A DNA stretch of 64,000 nucleotides from Gordonia soli NBRC 108243 (GTDB lineage: Bacteria; Actinomycetota; Actinomycetes; Mycobacteriales; Mycobacteriaceae): assembly GCF_000334455.1 (NCBI RefSeq), contig NZ_BANX01000024.1, forward strand, positions 1 to 64,000, read 5' to 3'. The translations under genes and the position numbers were made by a program. Numbering within the stretch: the first letter of the stretch is position 1; the number at the start of each line of letters is the position of its first letter. Under the pieces are notes generated by a model. It was not told the origin of the DNA. It was given only the letters and a program-made list of their open reading frames with translations, and made no database searches. Shown piece after piece: positions 47,403 through 56,727 of this stretch.

Positions 47403-49328
47403 GTGCCAGGCCGAATCCCCGATCGCGACATCACGGAGATCCGTGAACAGACGCGGATCGAGGACATCGTCGGCGACTACGTGGCTCTGCGGCGGGCAGG
47501 AGCGGACAGCCTCAAGGGCCTGTGTCCTTTCCACGACGAGAAGAGCCCGTCGTTCCACGTCCGGCCCAACCACGGGCACTTTCACTGCTTCGGCTGCGGC
47601 GAGGGCGGCGACGTCTACAGCTTCCTGCAGAAACAGGAGCACATCAGCTTCGTGGAAGCGGTCGAGCAGCTCGCCGACCGCATCGGCTACCGGATCAACT
47701 ACGAGGGCGGCGGCACCGCCATCAATCGCGATCGCGGGACCAGGGCACGTCTGGTCGCGGCCAATGCCGCGGCTCAGAAGTACTACGCCGAACAGCTGCG
47801 AACTCCTGACGCCCAGGCCGCCCGCGACTACCTGAAAGACCGTGATTTCGACGGCGCGACCGCCGTGACCTTTGGGTGTGGCTACGCGCCGGCCGGCTGG
47901 GACACCATGACCAAGGCTCTCCTCTCGCAGGGGTTCGAGTTCTCCGAGCTGGAGGCCGCCGGGTTGTCGAAGCAAGGGCGCAAGGGACCCATCGACCGGT
48001 TCCACCGTCGGCTCCTGTGGCCCATCAGGAACCTCGGTGGCGACATCATCGGATTCGGTGCCCGCAAGCTCTACGACGACGACAACCTCGGCAAGTACAT
48101 GAACACGCCGGAGACGATGTTGTACAAGAAGTCTCAGGTGCTGTTCGGACTCGACCACGCCAAGAAGAACATCGCCCGCGGTCACCAGGTGGTGATCGTC
48201 GAGGGTTACACCGACGTGATGGCGATGCACCTGGCCGGCGTGACCACCGCGGTCGCGTCGTGTGGCACCGCATTCGGCGAGGACCACCTCGCGCTGGTCC
48301 GACGTCTGATGATGGACGACTCGTACTTCCGCGGTGAGGTGATCTACACCTTCGACGGCGACGACGCGGGTAAGGCGGCCGCGCTCAAGGCATTCGAAGG
48401 TGAACAGAGTATTGCCGGACAGACCTTCGTGGCCATCGCGCCGGACGGCATGGACCCATGCGAACTGCGGCAGGACAAGGGTGACGGAGCTGTTCGTGAC
48501 CTGATCGCGCGGCGGGTCCCGATGTTCGAGTTCGCGATCAACGCCCTGCTGGGCGGACACGATCTCGACACCGCCGAGGGGCGAGTGCACGCGCTGCGCG
48601 ACGCCGTGCCGGTGGTGGCCAGGATCAAGGACGTCGCCCTCCGGGACGAGTACGCCCGACAACTCGCCGGCTGGGTCGGTTGGGAAGACGTGGGGCAGGT
48701 CCTCGGTCGGGTTCGGGAGGAAGCCGCCAAGGCGGCTCGGTCACGTCCCGCCGAGTCGACCCGCGGTGGCCGGAATCGCGGTACCGCGACCCGCCCCCAA
48801 CGTCCCGAGGCGACATCGGCCGCCGCTGCGCGGCCGATTGCCTCCGACCCGCGGCTGTGGCCCCAGCGCGAGGCGCTGAAGGCCGCGCTGCAGTATCCGG
48901 CGATCGCTGGGACCGTGTTCGACTCGCTGCCGCTGGAGTGCTTCACCGAGGGTGCCTACGGCCTGATCCGGACGGCGATGACCGACCTCGGTGGTACGTC
49001 GTCGGGGATGGGTGGCGCGGCCTGGGTCGATGCGGTGCGCAACGCTGTCGACGATCCCGTGATCGGACCGCTCGTCACCGAACTCGCCGTTGAGTCGATG
49101 CCGGTGGGGGAGAACAACATCCCGCGCTACATCAGCAGCGTGCTCGCGCGTCTGCAAGAGGTCTGGGTCGGTGCGCAGATCGCCGACATCAAGTCGCGCC
49201 TGCGACGGATGGCCCCCAGCGAGGATCCTGACGCCTACAACGCCGTCTTCGGAGATCTCGTCGCGCTCGAGGCGTACCGGCGGAGCCTGTTGGAGCAGGC
49301 CGTCGACCCTGACGCCGACGCCGGTTGA
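47403..49328 (+). CDS. dnaG: DNA primase
   Basis: 641 residues from the GTG at 47403. The N-terminal CHC2 zinc finger is [11 protein letters not shown] and then [10 protein letters not shown]. The TOPRIM core has [13 protein letters not shown] and [14 protein letters not shown]-terminal DnaB-binding region of about 150 residues follows. It makes RNA primers at the replication fork. The downstream small secreted protein and tRNA genes match the mycobacterial layout. Confidence 0.96.
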   Translation: MPGRIPDRDITEIREQTRIEDIVGDYVALRRAGADSLKGLCPFHDEKSPSFHVRPNHGHFHCFGCGEGGDVYSFLQKQEHISFVEAVEQLADRIGYRINYEGGGTAINRDRGTRARLVAANAAAQKYYAEQLRTPDAQAARDYLKDRDFDGATAVTFGCGYAPAGWDTMTKALLSQGFEFSELEAAGLSKQGRKGPIDRFHRRLLWPIRNLGGDIIGFGARKLYDDDNLGKYMNTPETMLYKKSQVLFGLDHAKKNIARGHQVVIVEGYTDVMAMHLAGVTTAVASCGTAFGEDHLALVRRLMMDDSYFRGEVIYTFDGDDAGKAAALKAFEGEQSIAGQTFVAIAPDGMDPCELRQDKGDGAVRDLIARRVPMFEFAINALLGGHDLDTAEGRVHALRDAVPVVARIKDVALRDEYARQLAGWVGWEDVGQVLGRVREEAAKAARSRPAESTRGGRNRGTATRPQRPEATSAAAARPIASDPRLWPQREALKAALQYPAIAGTVFDSLPLECFTEGAYGLIRTAMTDLGGTSSGMGGAAWVDAVRNAVDDPVIGPLVTELAVESMPVGENNIPRYISSVLARLQEVWVGAQIADIKSRLRRMAPSEDPDAYNAVFGDLVALEAYRRSLLEQAVDPDADAG

Positions 49329-49458
49329 GCGGTCTGACGATCCGGTTGTCCTCGGAGTCGGTGGCGCACAGACACGTGATTTTCGGGCTTCGACCGATCG
49401 AATGAACCTCGGGCCCGAGCATGTCCTTGCGTGGCATTGGCCGAATACTCTGTGGCGC

Positions 49459-49800
49459 ATGATGATGAAGCGTGCCGCGGCTGCGGGACTCATCGCCGCG
49501 GGGGTCCTCACCGGTGGGGTCGTGAGCCTCGTCGAGGCCGGTGAAGCCGATGCAACCGTCCCTCGTGTCGGCGCCCATTGCGACAGAGCAGAAGTCAACT
49601 CGTTGCGTCGGACGAAGGGCATCTCGGTGGTGTGTGCCCACACCGGTCCGCGCTCGGGCACCAGGTGGGTCCGTACCGCGCCGGCCGATCCCGTGGTCCG
49701 CTACGCCGGGCAGTCGTGCTCGGGGCGATATGCGGTCGCGGCCACCCGGATCGGTGTCGCACTCAAGTGTGTGGACGGCAGGTGGCGGTTCGGTCCGTAG
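49459..49800 (+). CDS. Small secreted protein with four Cys
   Basis: 113 residues. A signal peptide is plain: MMMKRAAAAGLIAAGVLTG, then VVSLVEAGEADA with a probable cleavage around AEA/ADA. The mature part has Cys in GAHCDRAE, VVCAHTG, QSCSGRY and LKCVDGRW, spaced to form two disulfides, and closes with the WRFGP tail of small secreted proteins in this group. Three ATGs in a row make the exact start uncertain. It matches the small secreted gene next to dnaG in mycobacteria (by position). Confidence 0.72.
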   Translation: MMMKRAAAAGLIAAGVLTGGVVSLVEAGEADATVPRVGAHCDRAEVNSLRRTKGISVVCAHTGPRSGTRWVRTAPADPVVRYAGQSCSGRYAVAATRIGVALKCVDGRWRFGP

Positions 49801-49909
49801 CGGGATTCGATCAGCGCGCCGCACACGCTGCCCGGTCGCGGCGTAGGCGTCCCCGGGCGGCGCTGTCGGGTGCGGTAATCTCTCGGATCGGACACCACGG
49901 TGCCCGGTC

Positions 49910-49983
49910 GGGGCGGTAGCTCAGTCGGTTAGAGCCGCGGACTCATAATCCGTAGGTCGCGGGTTCGAGCCCCGCCCGCCCCA
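49910..49983 (+). tRNA. tRNA-Met (CAU), elongator type or Ile2
   Basis: 74 bases fold as a clean cloverleaf. The acceptor is GGGGCGG/CCGCCCC, the anticodon loop is CTCATAA (anticodon CAU), and the T arm is GCGGG-TTCGAGC-CCCGC. The discriminator is A; the next bases are CCC, so CCA is not encoded. CAU could be elongator Met or lysidine-modified Ile; Met is more likely given the location in related genomes. Confidence 0.9.
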
Positions 49984-49999
49984 CCCGCCCGCCCCACCC
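49971..49999 (+). repeat. Tandem copy of the tRNA-Met 3' end
   Basis: CCCGCCCGCCCCACCC at 49971-49986 recurs at 49984-49999, a 13-base step. The second copy lies just outside the tRNA. A related 11-base core, GCCCGCCCCAC, occurs again at 60016-60026 at the far side of the accessory region, so this may be the scar of an attachment site. Confidence 0.45.
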
Positions 50000-50186
50000 G
50001 CGCGCACAAGGCTCGAAACCTTGCCAATGGAATCGTTGACTGGGGTTCGGGCGTTGTTGGCGTTCTGAGCCCAGTTGAGGGCGTTGGCGTCCTTGGTGGA
50101 GGACCATCTCGCCTTCAAATCGAGCAGCGCCGCCGCTCGCGAGCACGTTCCGCGTCTCGTGACAACAGCCGAACGGATGATCAGAA

Positions 50187-50541
50187 GTGAGCGCCGGAAC
50201 GATCGCGCCCAGGCACCCATCGTCCGGGCAACGCCGCCGGGCTCTTCGCACGAGCTGGGCTCTTGCGCCCAGCACCCTGCTTGCCGCGGTGGTGTGTTTC
50301 GTCGGTGTCAGCGGCGCGATGCTAGTGGCCCAGGCGGTGATGCTGGCGCTCGGGCTCGGCGGGATTATGCGGCACTTGCGCACGCTGCCCTCATGGCTGT
50401 CGCCCGACGAGTGGGGTTTGTGGGGCTACGCAGCGGGTCACATCGTCGTGGTCGTGCGGATGATGGGTATCGCGTTCGGTGTCGTGAGCCTGCTGGGCGC
50501 GGCAGCCTGCTGGGCGGTGGCGGTCCAGTGCCTTCACGGCC
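50187..50541 (+). pseudogene. Remnant of a small membrane protein
   Basis: From the GTG at 50187 the frame encodes about 118 residues with two hydrophobic segments (LLAAVVCFVGVSGAMLVAQAV and HIVVVVRMMGIAFGVVSLL). It then runs without a stop into the relaxase debris in a wrong frame. It is probably a truncated membrane protein of a conjugative element. The stretch from the tRNA to 50187 holds no gene I can support. Confidence 0.4.
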
Positions 50542-52480
50542 GTGACGCCGGGCGTTGGTGCGATCGCCGTCTCCGGCCGCGTCCTCGATGTCCTGGTCGG
50601 CCCGGCCGGTGCCGGGAAGACGACGGCGATGAATGCGTTGCGACGTGCCTGGGAGAAGAATCATGGCAAAGGCTCGGTGGTCGGGCTTGCGCCGTCCGCG
50701 GTGGCCGCGCAGGTTCTCTCCGAGGACTTGGGGATTGCGACGGAGAACACGGCGAAGTGGTGGCAGAACCACCTCACTCACGGAACCGACTTCCAGGCCG
50801 GTCAGCTCGTCATCATCGACGAAGCCTCCCTCGCCGGCACCCTCTGTCTGGACCGCATCACGCACCTGGCCGAATGAGCCGGAGCGAAGGTGCTGATGTC
50901 GGCGACTACGCCCAGCTCCAATCCGTCGACGCCGGCTGTGCCTTCTGACTCCTTGTGGGCGATCGCGATGATGCGCCCGAGCTGGTCGACGTCCACCGCT
51001 TCACAGGCGCCTGGGACAAGCCCCTTCCCTGAGGTCACGACATGGCAGTACGCAGGTGATCGACACCTACCTCGACCACGCCCGCATCCACGACGGCGAC
51101 GCCGAGACGATGACCGATACCGCCTACACCGCCTGGCGCACCGACCGGCAACGAGGGTGAGGTCGGTGCTGATCGCCGAGACCCGCGACGACGTGACCAC
51201 TCTGAACCAGCGTGCTCGTGCGGACCTGATCCTCGACGGCACGTTGACGCCGGGCCGAGAGGTCGAGTTCAACGACGGCACCCACCGCCGGGGTGGGGGA
51301 CACGTTCATTACCCGACGCAACGACCGCCGCCTACGGTCCGGGAAGACCTGGGTGCGCAACGGCGATGCCTGGACCATCACTGGCGTTCGTGACGACGGG
51401 TCGGTCACGACAAGACCGGCCGCCGGTTCGGCGGTTCCATCGTCCTGCCCACGGCCTATGCGGTCGAGCATGTTGATCTTCGTTACGCGGTCACCGCGCA
51501 TCGGGGCCCAGGGCGTCACGGTCGATACCGGGCACGTGCTTGTCGAGCCGACCACCACGCGGGAGAATCTCTACGTCGCGATGACCCGCGGCAAGCACTC
51601 CAATCACGCCTACGTGATCCTCGACCGGCCCGACGAGCACGCCCACCCGAATCCAGGCGACAACCCACACGCCACCGGCCGCTCCGTGCTGTTCGGAGTG
51701 CTCCAGAACGTCAGGGCGGAGCTGTCCGCGCACGAGACCATCACCGCCGAACAGGAGCAGTGGGGGTCGATCGCCCAGCTCGCCGCCGAGTACGAGACCA
51801 TCGCCGCCGCCCAACGAGACCGCTGGGCCACCCTCATCGTGCCTCTGGTCTGACTGCCGAGCAAGCCGACGCCGCGATCGAGTCCGAGCGTTCGGTGCAC
51901 TCACCGCGGAACTGCGCCGTGCCGAGGCCAACCACCACGACCTCGACATTCTGTTGCCGCGTCTCGTGGCCGCGCGCGGGTTCGCCGATGCCGACGACAT
52001 CGCTCTGTCCTGCACTACCGGGTGGCGCGTGCCACCAGCCGCCCGACAGGCTCGGGCCGCACGCGGAAGGCGCCGCGGTTGATCGCCGGACTGGTCCCAT
52101 CCGCGGACGGACCGATGACCAGCGACATGCGCCACGCGCTCGATGAGCGACGCGAGCTGATCGAGACCCGCACCGACGCCGTACTCGACACCGCCCGCGA
52201 CGCCGCGGAGCCCTGGACGCTGTCACTCGGTGACCCGCCGCGCGACCCACGCAAGGCAGCGGCGTGGCGACGGCACGTTCGCACCGTCGCTGGCTACCGC
52301 GACCGCTACGGCATCACCGAAGACACGCCCCTCGTACAGGAACCGGAGGACACGGCGCAGAAAATCGACTTCGCCTGCGCAAGAAGTGCGCTCGCACGGT
52401 CACGCGCTATTGCTCGGCAGCGCCCGACTGCCGCCGAGCGACGACCTGTCGAGCCCGATGCCCCCAACCGGCGCCTGTGA
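50542..52480 (+). pseudogene. Decayed TraA/MobF-type conjugative relaxase-helicase
   Basis: Pieces of one large protein appear in order but in different frames. First is the helicase Walker A VLVGPAGAGKTTAM with APSAVAAQVLSEDLGIATENTAKWW and LVIIDEASLAGT (50542-50877), ended by a stop at LAE. Next is VGDYAQLQSVDAG in a shifted frame (to 50948). Later come GDTFITRRNDRRLRSGKTWVRNGDAWTITG and VEPTTTRENLYVAMTRGKHSNHAY (to 51853), and last a C-terminal helical part up to 52480. The N-terminal relaxase domain is missing. At least four frameshifts or stops show it is dead; it marks the region as plasmid or ICE-derived. Confidence 0.78.
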
Positions 52481-52697
52481 CGCCACCCTGCCCGGGTCGC
52501 ACGCAAGATCCGACACGTCTATATGCGTCACAGAACTGACTCCAAGCGAGACAATCGTCAGGAGGGCGGTCCAGGTCTCCATCAGGATGGCCTAACTGCG
52601 TCAGGCGCTATCCCGACTACGAGGTGAGGAGGACGAGGCCGATGATGAGACAGCCTCGCTGGTGTCGGCGCTGGGGCGAGGGGCCGAGGCGGCAGCG

Positions 52698-53231
52698 ATG
52701 ACCGACATGCCGCCAGACCTCGGTGCTCTCTACCTCCGCCATCGAGACGCCATGCACAAGGTTGCGGCCTCAGTGCTGCGCGAGGCTGGTCGCGCCTCTG
52801 AGGCGGAGGACGCGGTGCAGGACGCGATCGTCTCCATCATGGCTTCGCCGCCGGGGAATGTGCGGAACTGGGAAGCATTTCTCGTGACCGCGGCGAAGCG
52901 AAAGGCGCTGGATCGAATCAGATCAGCAGAGGTACGGCACGCCGGACCTGAGTTCGTCGAAGCCGTCGATGACCGTGCCGATGACTCCGACCTCGCGGAA
53001 GACATTGCGGAAGCCATCGACCAACAGGAACGGGCAGGTCATGCGTGGGACTGTCTCACGATATTGGACGAACGCCATCGAAAGGCGGTGTGGGAGACCG
53101 CGGCGTTGGGGCGGCCGCGATCTGAGGTGGCAGCCGAAATGAACGTGAGTCCGGCGCGTGTGAGCCAGATGTCGACACGATCGCTAGCGCTCCTTCGAGA
53201 GGAAATGCACAGAAAGGAGGAAGGGAAATGA
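52698..53231 (+). CDS. ECF-type sigma factor
   Basis: 177 residues from the ATG at 52698 (an upstream GTG at 52662 is possible). Sigma region 2 reads LYLRHRDAMHKVAASVL, then SEAEDAVQDAIVSIM. Region 4 is ERHRKAVWETAALGRPRSEVAAEMNVSPARVSQ, a helix-turn-helix for -35 recognition. No anti-sigma gene is present; instead the start of an XRE-family gene overlaps its stop (ATGA at 53228). First gene of the sigma/XRE/ImmA operon in the island. Promoter targets unknown. Confidence 0.82.
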   Translation: MTDMPPDLGALYLRHRDAMHKVAASVLREAGRASEAEDAVQDAIVSIMASPPGNVRNWEAFLVTAAKRKALDRIRSAEVRHAGPEFVEAVDDRADDSDLAEDIAEAIDQQERAGHAWDCLTILDERHRKAVWETAALGRPRSEVAAEMNVSPARVSQMSTRSLALLREEMHRKEEGK

Positions 53232-53893
53232 ATGACGACGAACGCGACAGACTTGTCGCAGAGCTGCTTGAACGACCCCAAGAGCGCGAACTTATCCTGC
53301 GTGACGTCGAGCTGAACGACCGAGAGCGCGCAGAACTTGATGGCATCGTTGAGACGGCGGATGCACTCTGGCTCGCCGCCCGAGGCGCGCCAGCACTTGA
53401 AGATGACCCCGTGGCAGCGATGCTGGGTCTACTCCCTGACAGCGAATGCCGTCTCGACTCTGCCGCGTTGTCTCGTGTAAGAAAGCGTGCGCGACTGAGC
53501 GTCAGTGACGTTGCCGCGCGCTTGCATGAGCGAGGGTGGCAGTTCGACAAGAGCGACGTTTTCAGGTGGGAGACTCGTACAGCGGCTGACGTACCTCCCG
53601 CCGTGGTCCAGGCAATCGCTGACATCTTCGGAGCACGGGTAGACGACCTGATCTCAGCTCCGTCATCGGCGTCTCTGCCCGATCACGTAGGCGCTGTACG
53701 CGCGAATCCGCTGTTTGAACAGCTCGTCACGCGCTGGTCACAGGCCCGACGAGTGTCACGTGCCGTGGCTGCTGCGACGCTCGAAAGCCGGATGCTTGCG
53801 ACCGTGCACCGAGGAGAGCGCCCCGACACAGAGCAACTGTTGCGCTCGCTCGACGCCCTTGTCGCTTCTGTCGAGCAAGCCGACCGTGGGTGA
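53228..53893 (+). CDS. XRE-like helix-turn-helix protein of the sigma/ImmA operon
   Basis: 221 residues. The middle (about residues 80-140: RVRKRARLSVSDVAARLHER, then FDKSDVFRWETR and FGARVDDLI) has the shape of an XRE/Cro-C1 helix-turn-helix. The flanking N-terminal Asp/Glu-rich part and C-terminal helix are unassigned. ImmA/IrrE proteases typically cut XRE repressors, and here the protease gene follows 7 bases later, so this protein is the likely substrate. It could instead restrain the sigma factor encoded just before it (inference). Confidence 0.72.
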   Translation: MNDDERDRLVAELLERPQERELILRDVELNDRERAELDGIVETADALWLAARGAPALEDDPVAAMLGLLPDSECRLDSAALSRVRKRARLSVSDVAARLHERGWQFDKSDVFRWETRTAADVPPAVVQAIADIFGARVDDLISAPSSASLPDHVGAVRANPLFEQLVTRWSQARRVSRAVAAATLESRMLATVHRGERPDTEQLLRSLDALVASVEQADRG

Positions 53894-53900
53894 TACCCGC

Positions 53901-54917
53901 ATGAACCTGGAAGGTTGTGTTGACCAGGCACTGTCCCTGCTGACGGATGACGTCCGAGCCCGCTTCGCCGGGGACCCGTTTGGCGTCCTCCGCGACGAGC
54001 TTGAGCTGACTGTCAGAGCCGTCGAACACCTAGCTAGTTCCCGTGACGACGGTGGCGCGTGTGATGGCGTCTCGTTCCTCGAAGACGGGGTGATCCTGTA
54101 TGCGCCCACGCCAGCGAGTCGGCGTGAGAACTTCACTCTCGCCCATGAACTTGGGCATTGGCTCGCCGAGAGGGCGCCGGACATCTATGACTGGATAGCC
54201 GACCAGGACGAGCCCGGCCGCCTTCTCGAAACCGTCTGTGACCGGATCGCCCAGCGATTGCTCTTGCCCGAGTCTGCGGCAACAGCGGTCATCGCCAACG
54301 GACCGATCAGAGCGCAGCACCTGGTCGACCTCTATAACGCCTCCCAGGCCAGCCGGCCGGTGTGTGCGATCGCTATCGCCAAGCACCTACCCGGCTTGGG
54401 GGCCATCGCCATCATCGACCGCTACACCGGCACCGTTACACACGCCAGCGTCAAGCCCGACCCCGAGCAAGGCTGGCCCACCGTTTTCCCTTGGCGTGAC
54501 CAGAAGCTCACTGAACGCCACTCCCTACTGGGCCTGGCACCAGGAGCATCTGCGGCTCGGCGCCTTTCCTGGCGAACCCCCTGGGGCACGCAAGCAGACT
54601 TCTACGTCGACGCGATCGGGGACGACAAGCGCGTCGTGGCCGTGTTTTGCGATCGAGACATTTGGGAGGTCGAGCAGTTTCATGCGCCCATCCAACGCGA
54701 CTTCGACACCCGCCCCCTGCTCACAGGGTCATGCTGCGGGACCAGTTTCGAGCGCCGAGGGTACCCCTGCTCGGACTGTGGCCAGCCGTTCTGTCCTCGT
54801 TGCGGCGACTGCCGTTGTCAGCGAGATGCCAAGCGCGCACTGACCTGCACCGAGTGCTTCCTTCAGTTCCAACCACACCTCGTTGTCGACGGCCTCTGCG
54901 TGGACTGCCGTTCCTGA
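53901..54917 (+). CDS. ImmA/IrrE-family metallopeptidase with Cys-rich tail
   Basis: 338 residues from the ATG at 53901 (a GTG at 53886 would overlap the XRE gene). The zinc motif HELGHW is at residues 82-87, with downstream helices ETVCDRIAQRLLLPES typical of ImmA/IrrE (RxxxxFLLP-like). The last 80 residues hold about 13 Cys in CxxC pairs (CSDCGQPFCPRCGDCRCQ, CTEC, CVDC), probably zinc ribbons. Such proteases inactivate XRE repressors after DNA damage or infection. The Cys-rich extension is not typical and may sense a signal. Confidence 0.8.
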   Translation: MNLEGCVDQALSLLTDDVRARFAGDPFGVLRDELELTVRAVEHLASSRDDGGACDGVSFLEDGVILYAPTPASRRENFTLAHELGHWLAERAPDIYDWIADQDEPGRLLETVCDRIAQRLLLPESAATAVIANGPIRAQHLVDLYNASQASRPVCAIAIAKHLPGLGAIAIIDRYTGTVTHASVKPDPEQGWPTVFPWRDQKLTERHSLLGLAPGASAARRLSWRTPWGTQADFYVDAIGDDKRVVAVFCDRDIWEVEQFHAPIQRDFDTRPLLTGSCCGTSFERRGYPCSDCGQPFCPRCGDCRCQRDAKRALTCTECFLQFQPHLVVDGLCVDCRS

Positions 54918-55003
54918 CGCTAACTCCACACAGCCCTATCTCGACTACTCAGTGAGAGCCCCCGCGCACGCGGATCTGGGCTGTCGGGACGGAGGTGAAG
55001 GAG

Positions 55004-55159
55004 ATGGCCAAGAACACCGGACAAGGACACCGCGTCGGTGCCGTGAAGAGCCGGAGCGAGTTCAAGCGCGGCACCACATGGTTCAAGCGTGATACCGGCA
55101 CTGGCCGGATTCTCAACGGCAGCCCCAACCAGCACAAGGGCGTCCGTAACGAGAAGTAG
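55004..55159 (+). CDS. Small basic protein linked to the Cas2-like gene
   Basis: 51 residues starting MAKNTGQGHRVGAVKSRSEF and ending KGVRNEK; 14 are Lys or Arg. GGAGG and GGAG lie just before the ATG. I recall similar short MxKNTGxG proteins next to SinR-type genes in varied bacteria, so the two probably form a pair. The pattern KRGTTWFKRDTGTGRI looks like a small nucleic-acid- or protein-binding fold. Function unknown. Confidence 0.65.
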   Translation: MAKNTGQGHRVGAVKSRSEFKRGTTWFKRDTGTGRILNGSPNQHKGVRNEK

Positions 55160-55220
55160 CCGGTGGGCCGGCGATGCCTCGGTGTCGCCGGCCTAACCCA
55201 TTACACGTCAGGAGAAGAAC

Positions 55221-55490
55221 ATGAGCGCACTGCTCATCAGTTATGACCTCAACAAACCTGGACAGAAGTACGATGATCTCTACGAGAAGATCAAGGCGCT
55301 TGGCCCTTGGTGGCACTATCTCGACTCAACCTGGATCGTCGTCTCGTCACTCAGCCCGAGCCAAGCCCTCGACCGACTCAAGCCCGCGCTGGACGACTCC
55401 GACAGTGTGCTCGTCGTTGACATCTCGGGCGACAGCTACTCGGGCTGGCTCCCACAGAAGGCTTGGGATTGGCTCCGTAAGCATGTCTAG
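55221..55490 (+). CDS. SinR-family, Cas2-like small protein
   Basis: 89 residues. It opens with LLISYDLNKPGQKYDDLYEKI, which is the ferredoxin-fold strand-helix shared with Cas2 and VapD proteins (Asp in SYDLNKPG). Then comes WWHYLDSTWIVVSSLSPSQAL. Relatives are called SinR-family or Cas2-like; some have nuclease activity. GGAG lies about 7 bases upstream. It is 61 bases after the 51-residue gene and 167 bases ahead of the patatin gene. No CRISPR array or other cas gene is present. Confidence 0.72.
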   Translation: MSALLISYDLNKPGQKYDDLYEKIKALGPWWHYLDSTWIVVSSLSPSQALDRLKPALDDSDSVLVVDISGDSYSGWLPQKAWDWLRKHV

Positions 55491-55656
55491 GCGGGGGAAG
55501 CCAACAAGCCGCGCATGCGGAGCCGACTGCTCGGCGAGCAAGGGCATGAGTACGACCGGTACGGCTCCGTCTCGCGCCTCGGTGGTGTCGGTGCGGCGGG
55601 CGCAAAATACTTACATGGGTGTAGTTCCTGCAAGATCGACCGATCCCGGAGGCGAG

Positions 55657-56727
55657 ATGCTGCCCGGGCAGGCCGACGCGCCCGGACGGCAGGACCATCC
55701 ATCCACGACGATCGAGCCGAGGCCCCCATCCGTCGATCGCTTCCAGATTCTCGCCCTCGATGGTGGCGGAGCCAAGGCACTGTTCACCGCTCACGTGCTG
55801 GCGCGGCTGGAACAGGACCTCGGTGTGAGCATCAAGGACTCGTTCGACTTGATCGCCGGGACGTCGGCGGGTGGCATCGTCGCGCTCGGGTTGGGTGCCG
55901 GTCTCACCCCGAGCGCGATCGTGGGGCACTACGAAGAACTGGTCGAGGCGGTCTTCCCGACCACGCGTCGGCGACTGTGGCGGCGGCCTCGCCAACTCAC
56001 TGCACCCATCTACGACGGCGATGCGCTGCGCACCGCCTTGACGAAGGTGCTCGGTGTGCGGCTGCTTGGGGACAGCGCGAAGCGGTTGGTCATCCCGGCG
56101 TGGGACGTGCAACGAGGCTCCGTGCACGTCTTCAAGACGCCGCACCACACACGGCTCGCCCGCGACTGGCGCATCCCGATAGTGGACATCGCGATGGCGA
56201 CCTCGGCGGCGCCGCTCTACTTTCCTGCCGCACGTGTGGATGGACACCGCCTCATCGACGGCGGCGTGTGGGCGAATAACCCCTCTGTCGTCGCAATCGC
56301 CGAGGCCGTGAGCATGCTCGACGTTCCGCTGGCCTCGATCAGGGTGCTCAACGTCGGCACCATCGACCAGCTCACGAACCACCCCAAGCGCCTCGACCGC
56401 GGCGGGCTGTTCAACTGGGCGAAGCCGATCGCGCCTCTGATTCTCACAGCCGGCAGCCGTGGCGGACAGGGCATCGCGGAGCATCTGATCGGCAAGGCCG
56501 CTTTCACCAGGTTCGATGCTCTCGTGCCGGGCGGACTGTACGCACTTGACTCGGCAGACCCGAGCGATGTCGCCGGCCTCGCCGCGTCGGTGAGTCGCGA
56601 GCTCAGCCCCATCTACACCGCGCGGTTCGCAGATCATCGCGCTGCCGAGTACGCACCGTTGATCGGAGACCGACACTGCGGCGACCCGACCAATACGACG
56701 ACGGAGGTCTCCGATGAAGCTCACTGA
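55657..56727 (+). CDS. CBASS patatin-like phospholipase effector (CapV-like)
   Basis: 356 residues from the ATG at 55657, preceded by GGAGG; an ATG at 55615 is an alternative. The patatin fold shows the oxyanion DGGG at residues 35-38 (LALDGGGAKALF), the nucleophile Ser70 in LIAGTSAGG, and the second catalytic Asp201 in IDGGVWANNP. In CBASS such enzymes degrade the membrane when bound by a cyclic nucleotide, killing the infected cell. The stop overlaps the start of the nucleotidyltransferase by 14 bases, which fixes its partner. Confidence 0.88.
   Translation: MLPGQADAPGRQDHPSTTIEPRPPSVDRFQILALDGGGAKALFTAHVLARLEQDLGVSIKDSFDLIAGTSAGGIVALGLGAGLTPSAIVGHYEELVEAVFPTTRRRLWRRPRQLTAPIYDGDALRTALTKVLGVRLLGDSAKRLVIPAWDVQRGSVHVFKTPHHTRLARDWRIPIVDIAMATSAAPLYFPAARVDGHRLIDGGVWANNPSVVAIAEAVSMLDVPLASIRVLNVGTIDQLTNHPKRLDRGGLFNWAKPIAPLILTAGSRGGQGIAEHLIGKAAFTRFDALVPGGLYALDSADPSDVAGLAASVSRELSPIYTARFADHRAAEYAPLIGDRHCGDPTNTTTEVSDEAH

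Noticed and set aside
50000-50186. Minus-strand frame (to 50220) after tRNA-Met containing ALNWAQNANNA and similar text.
   Set aside because: No start site, family or partner could be supported; it overlaps the tRNA on the other strand and is probably non-coding debris.
55221-55490. Possible CRISPR system because of the Cas2-like protein.
   Set aside because: No repeat-spacer array and no cas1 or effector gene is seen nearby; the protein fits the separate SinR-type family.
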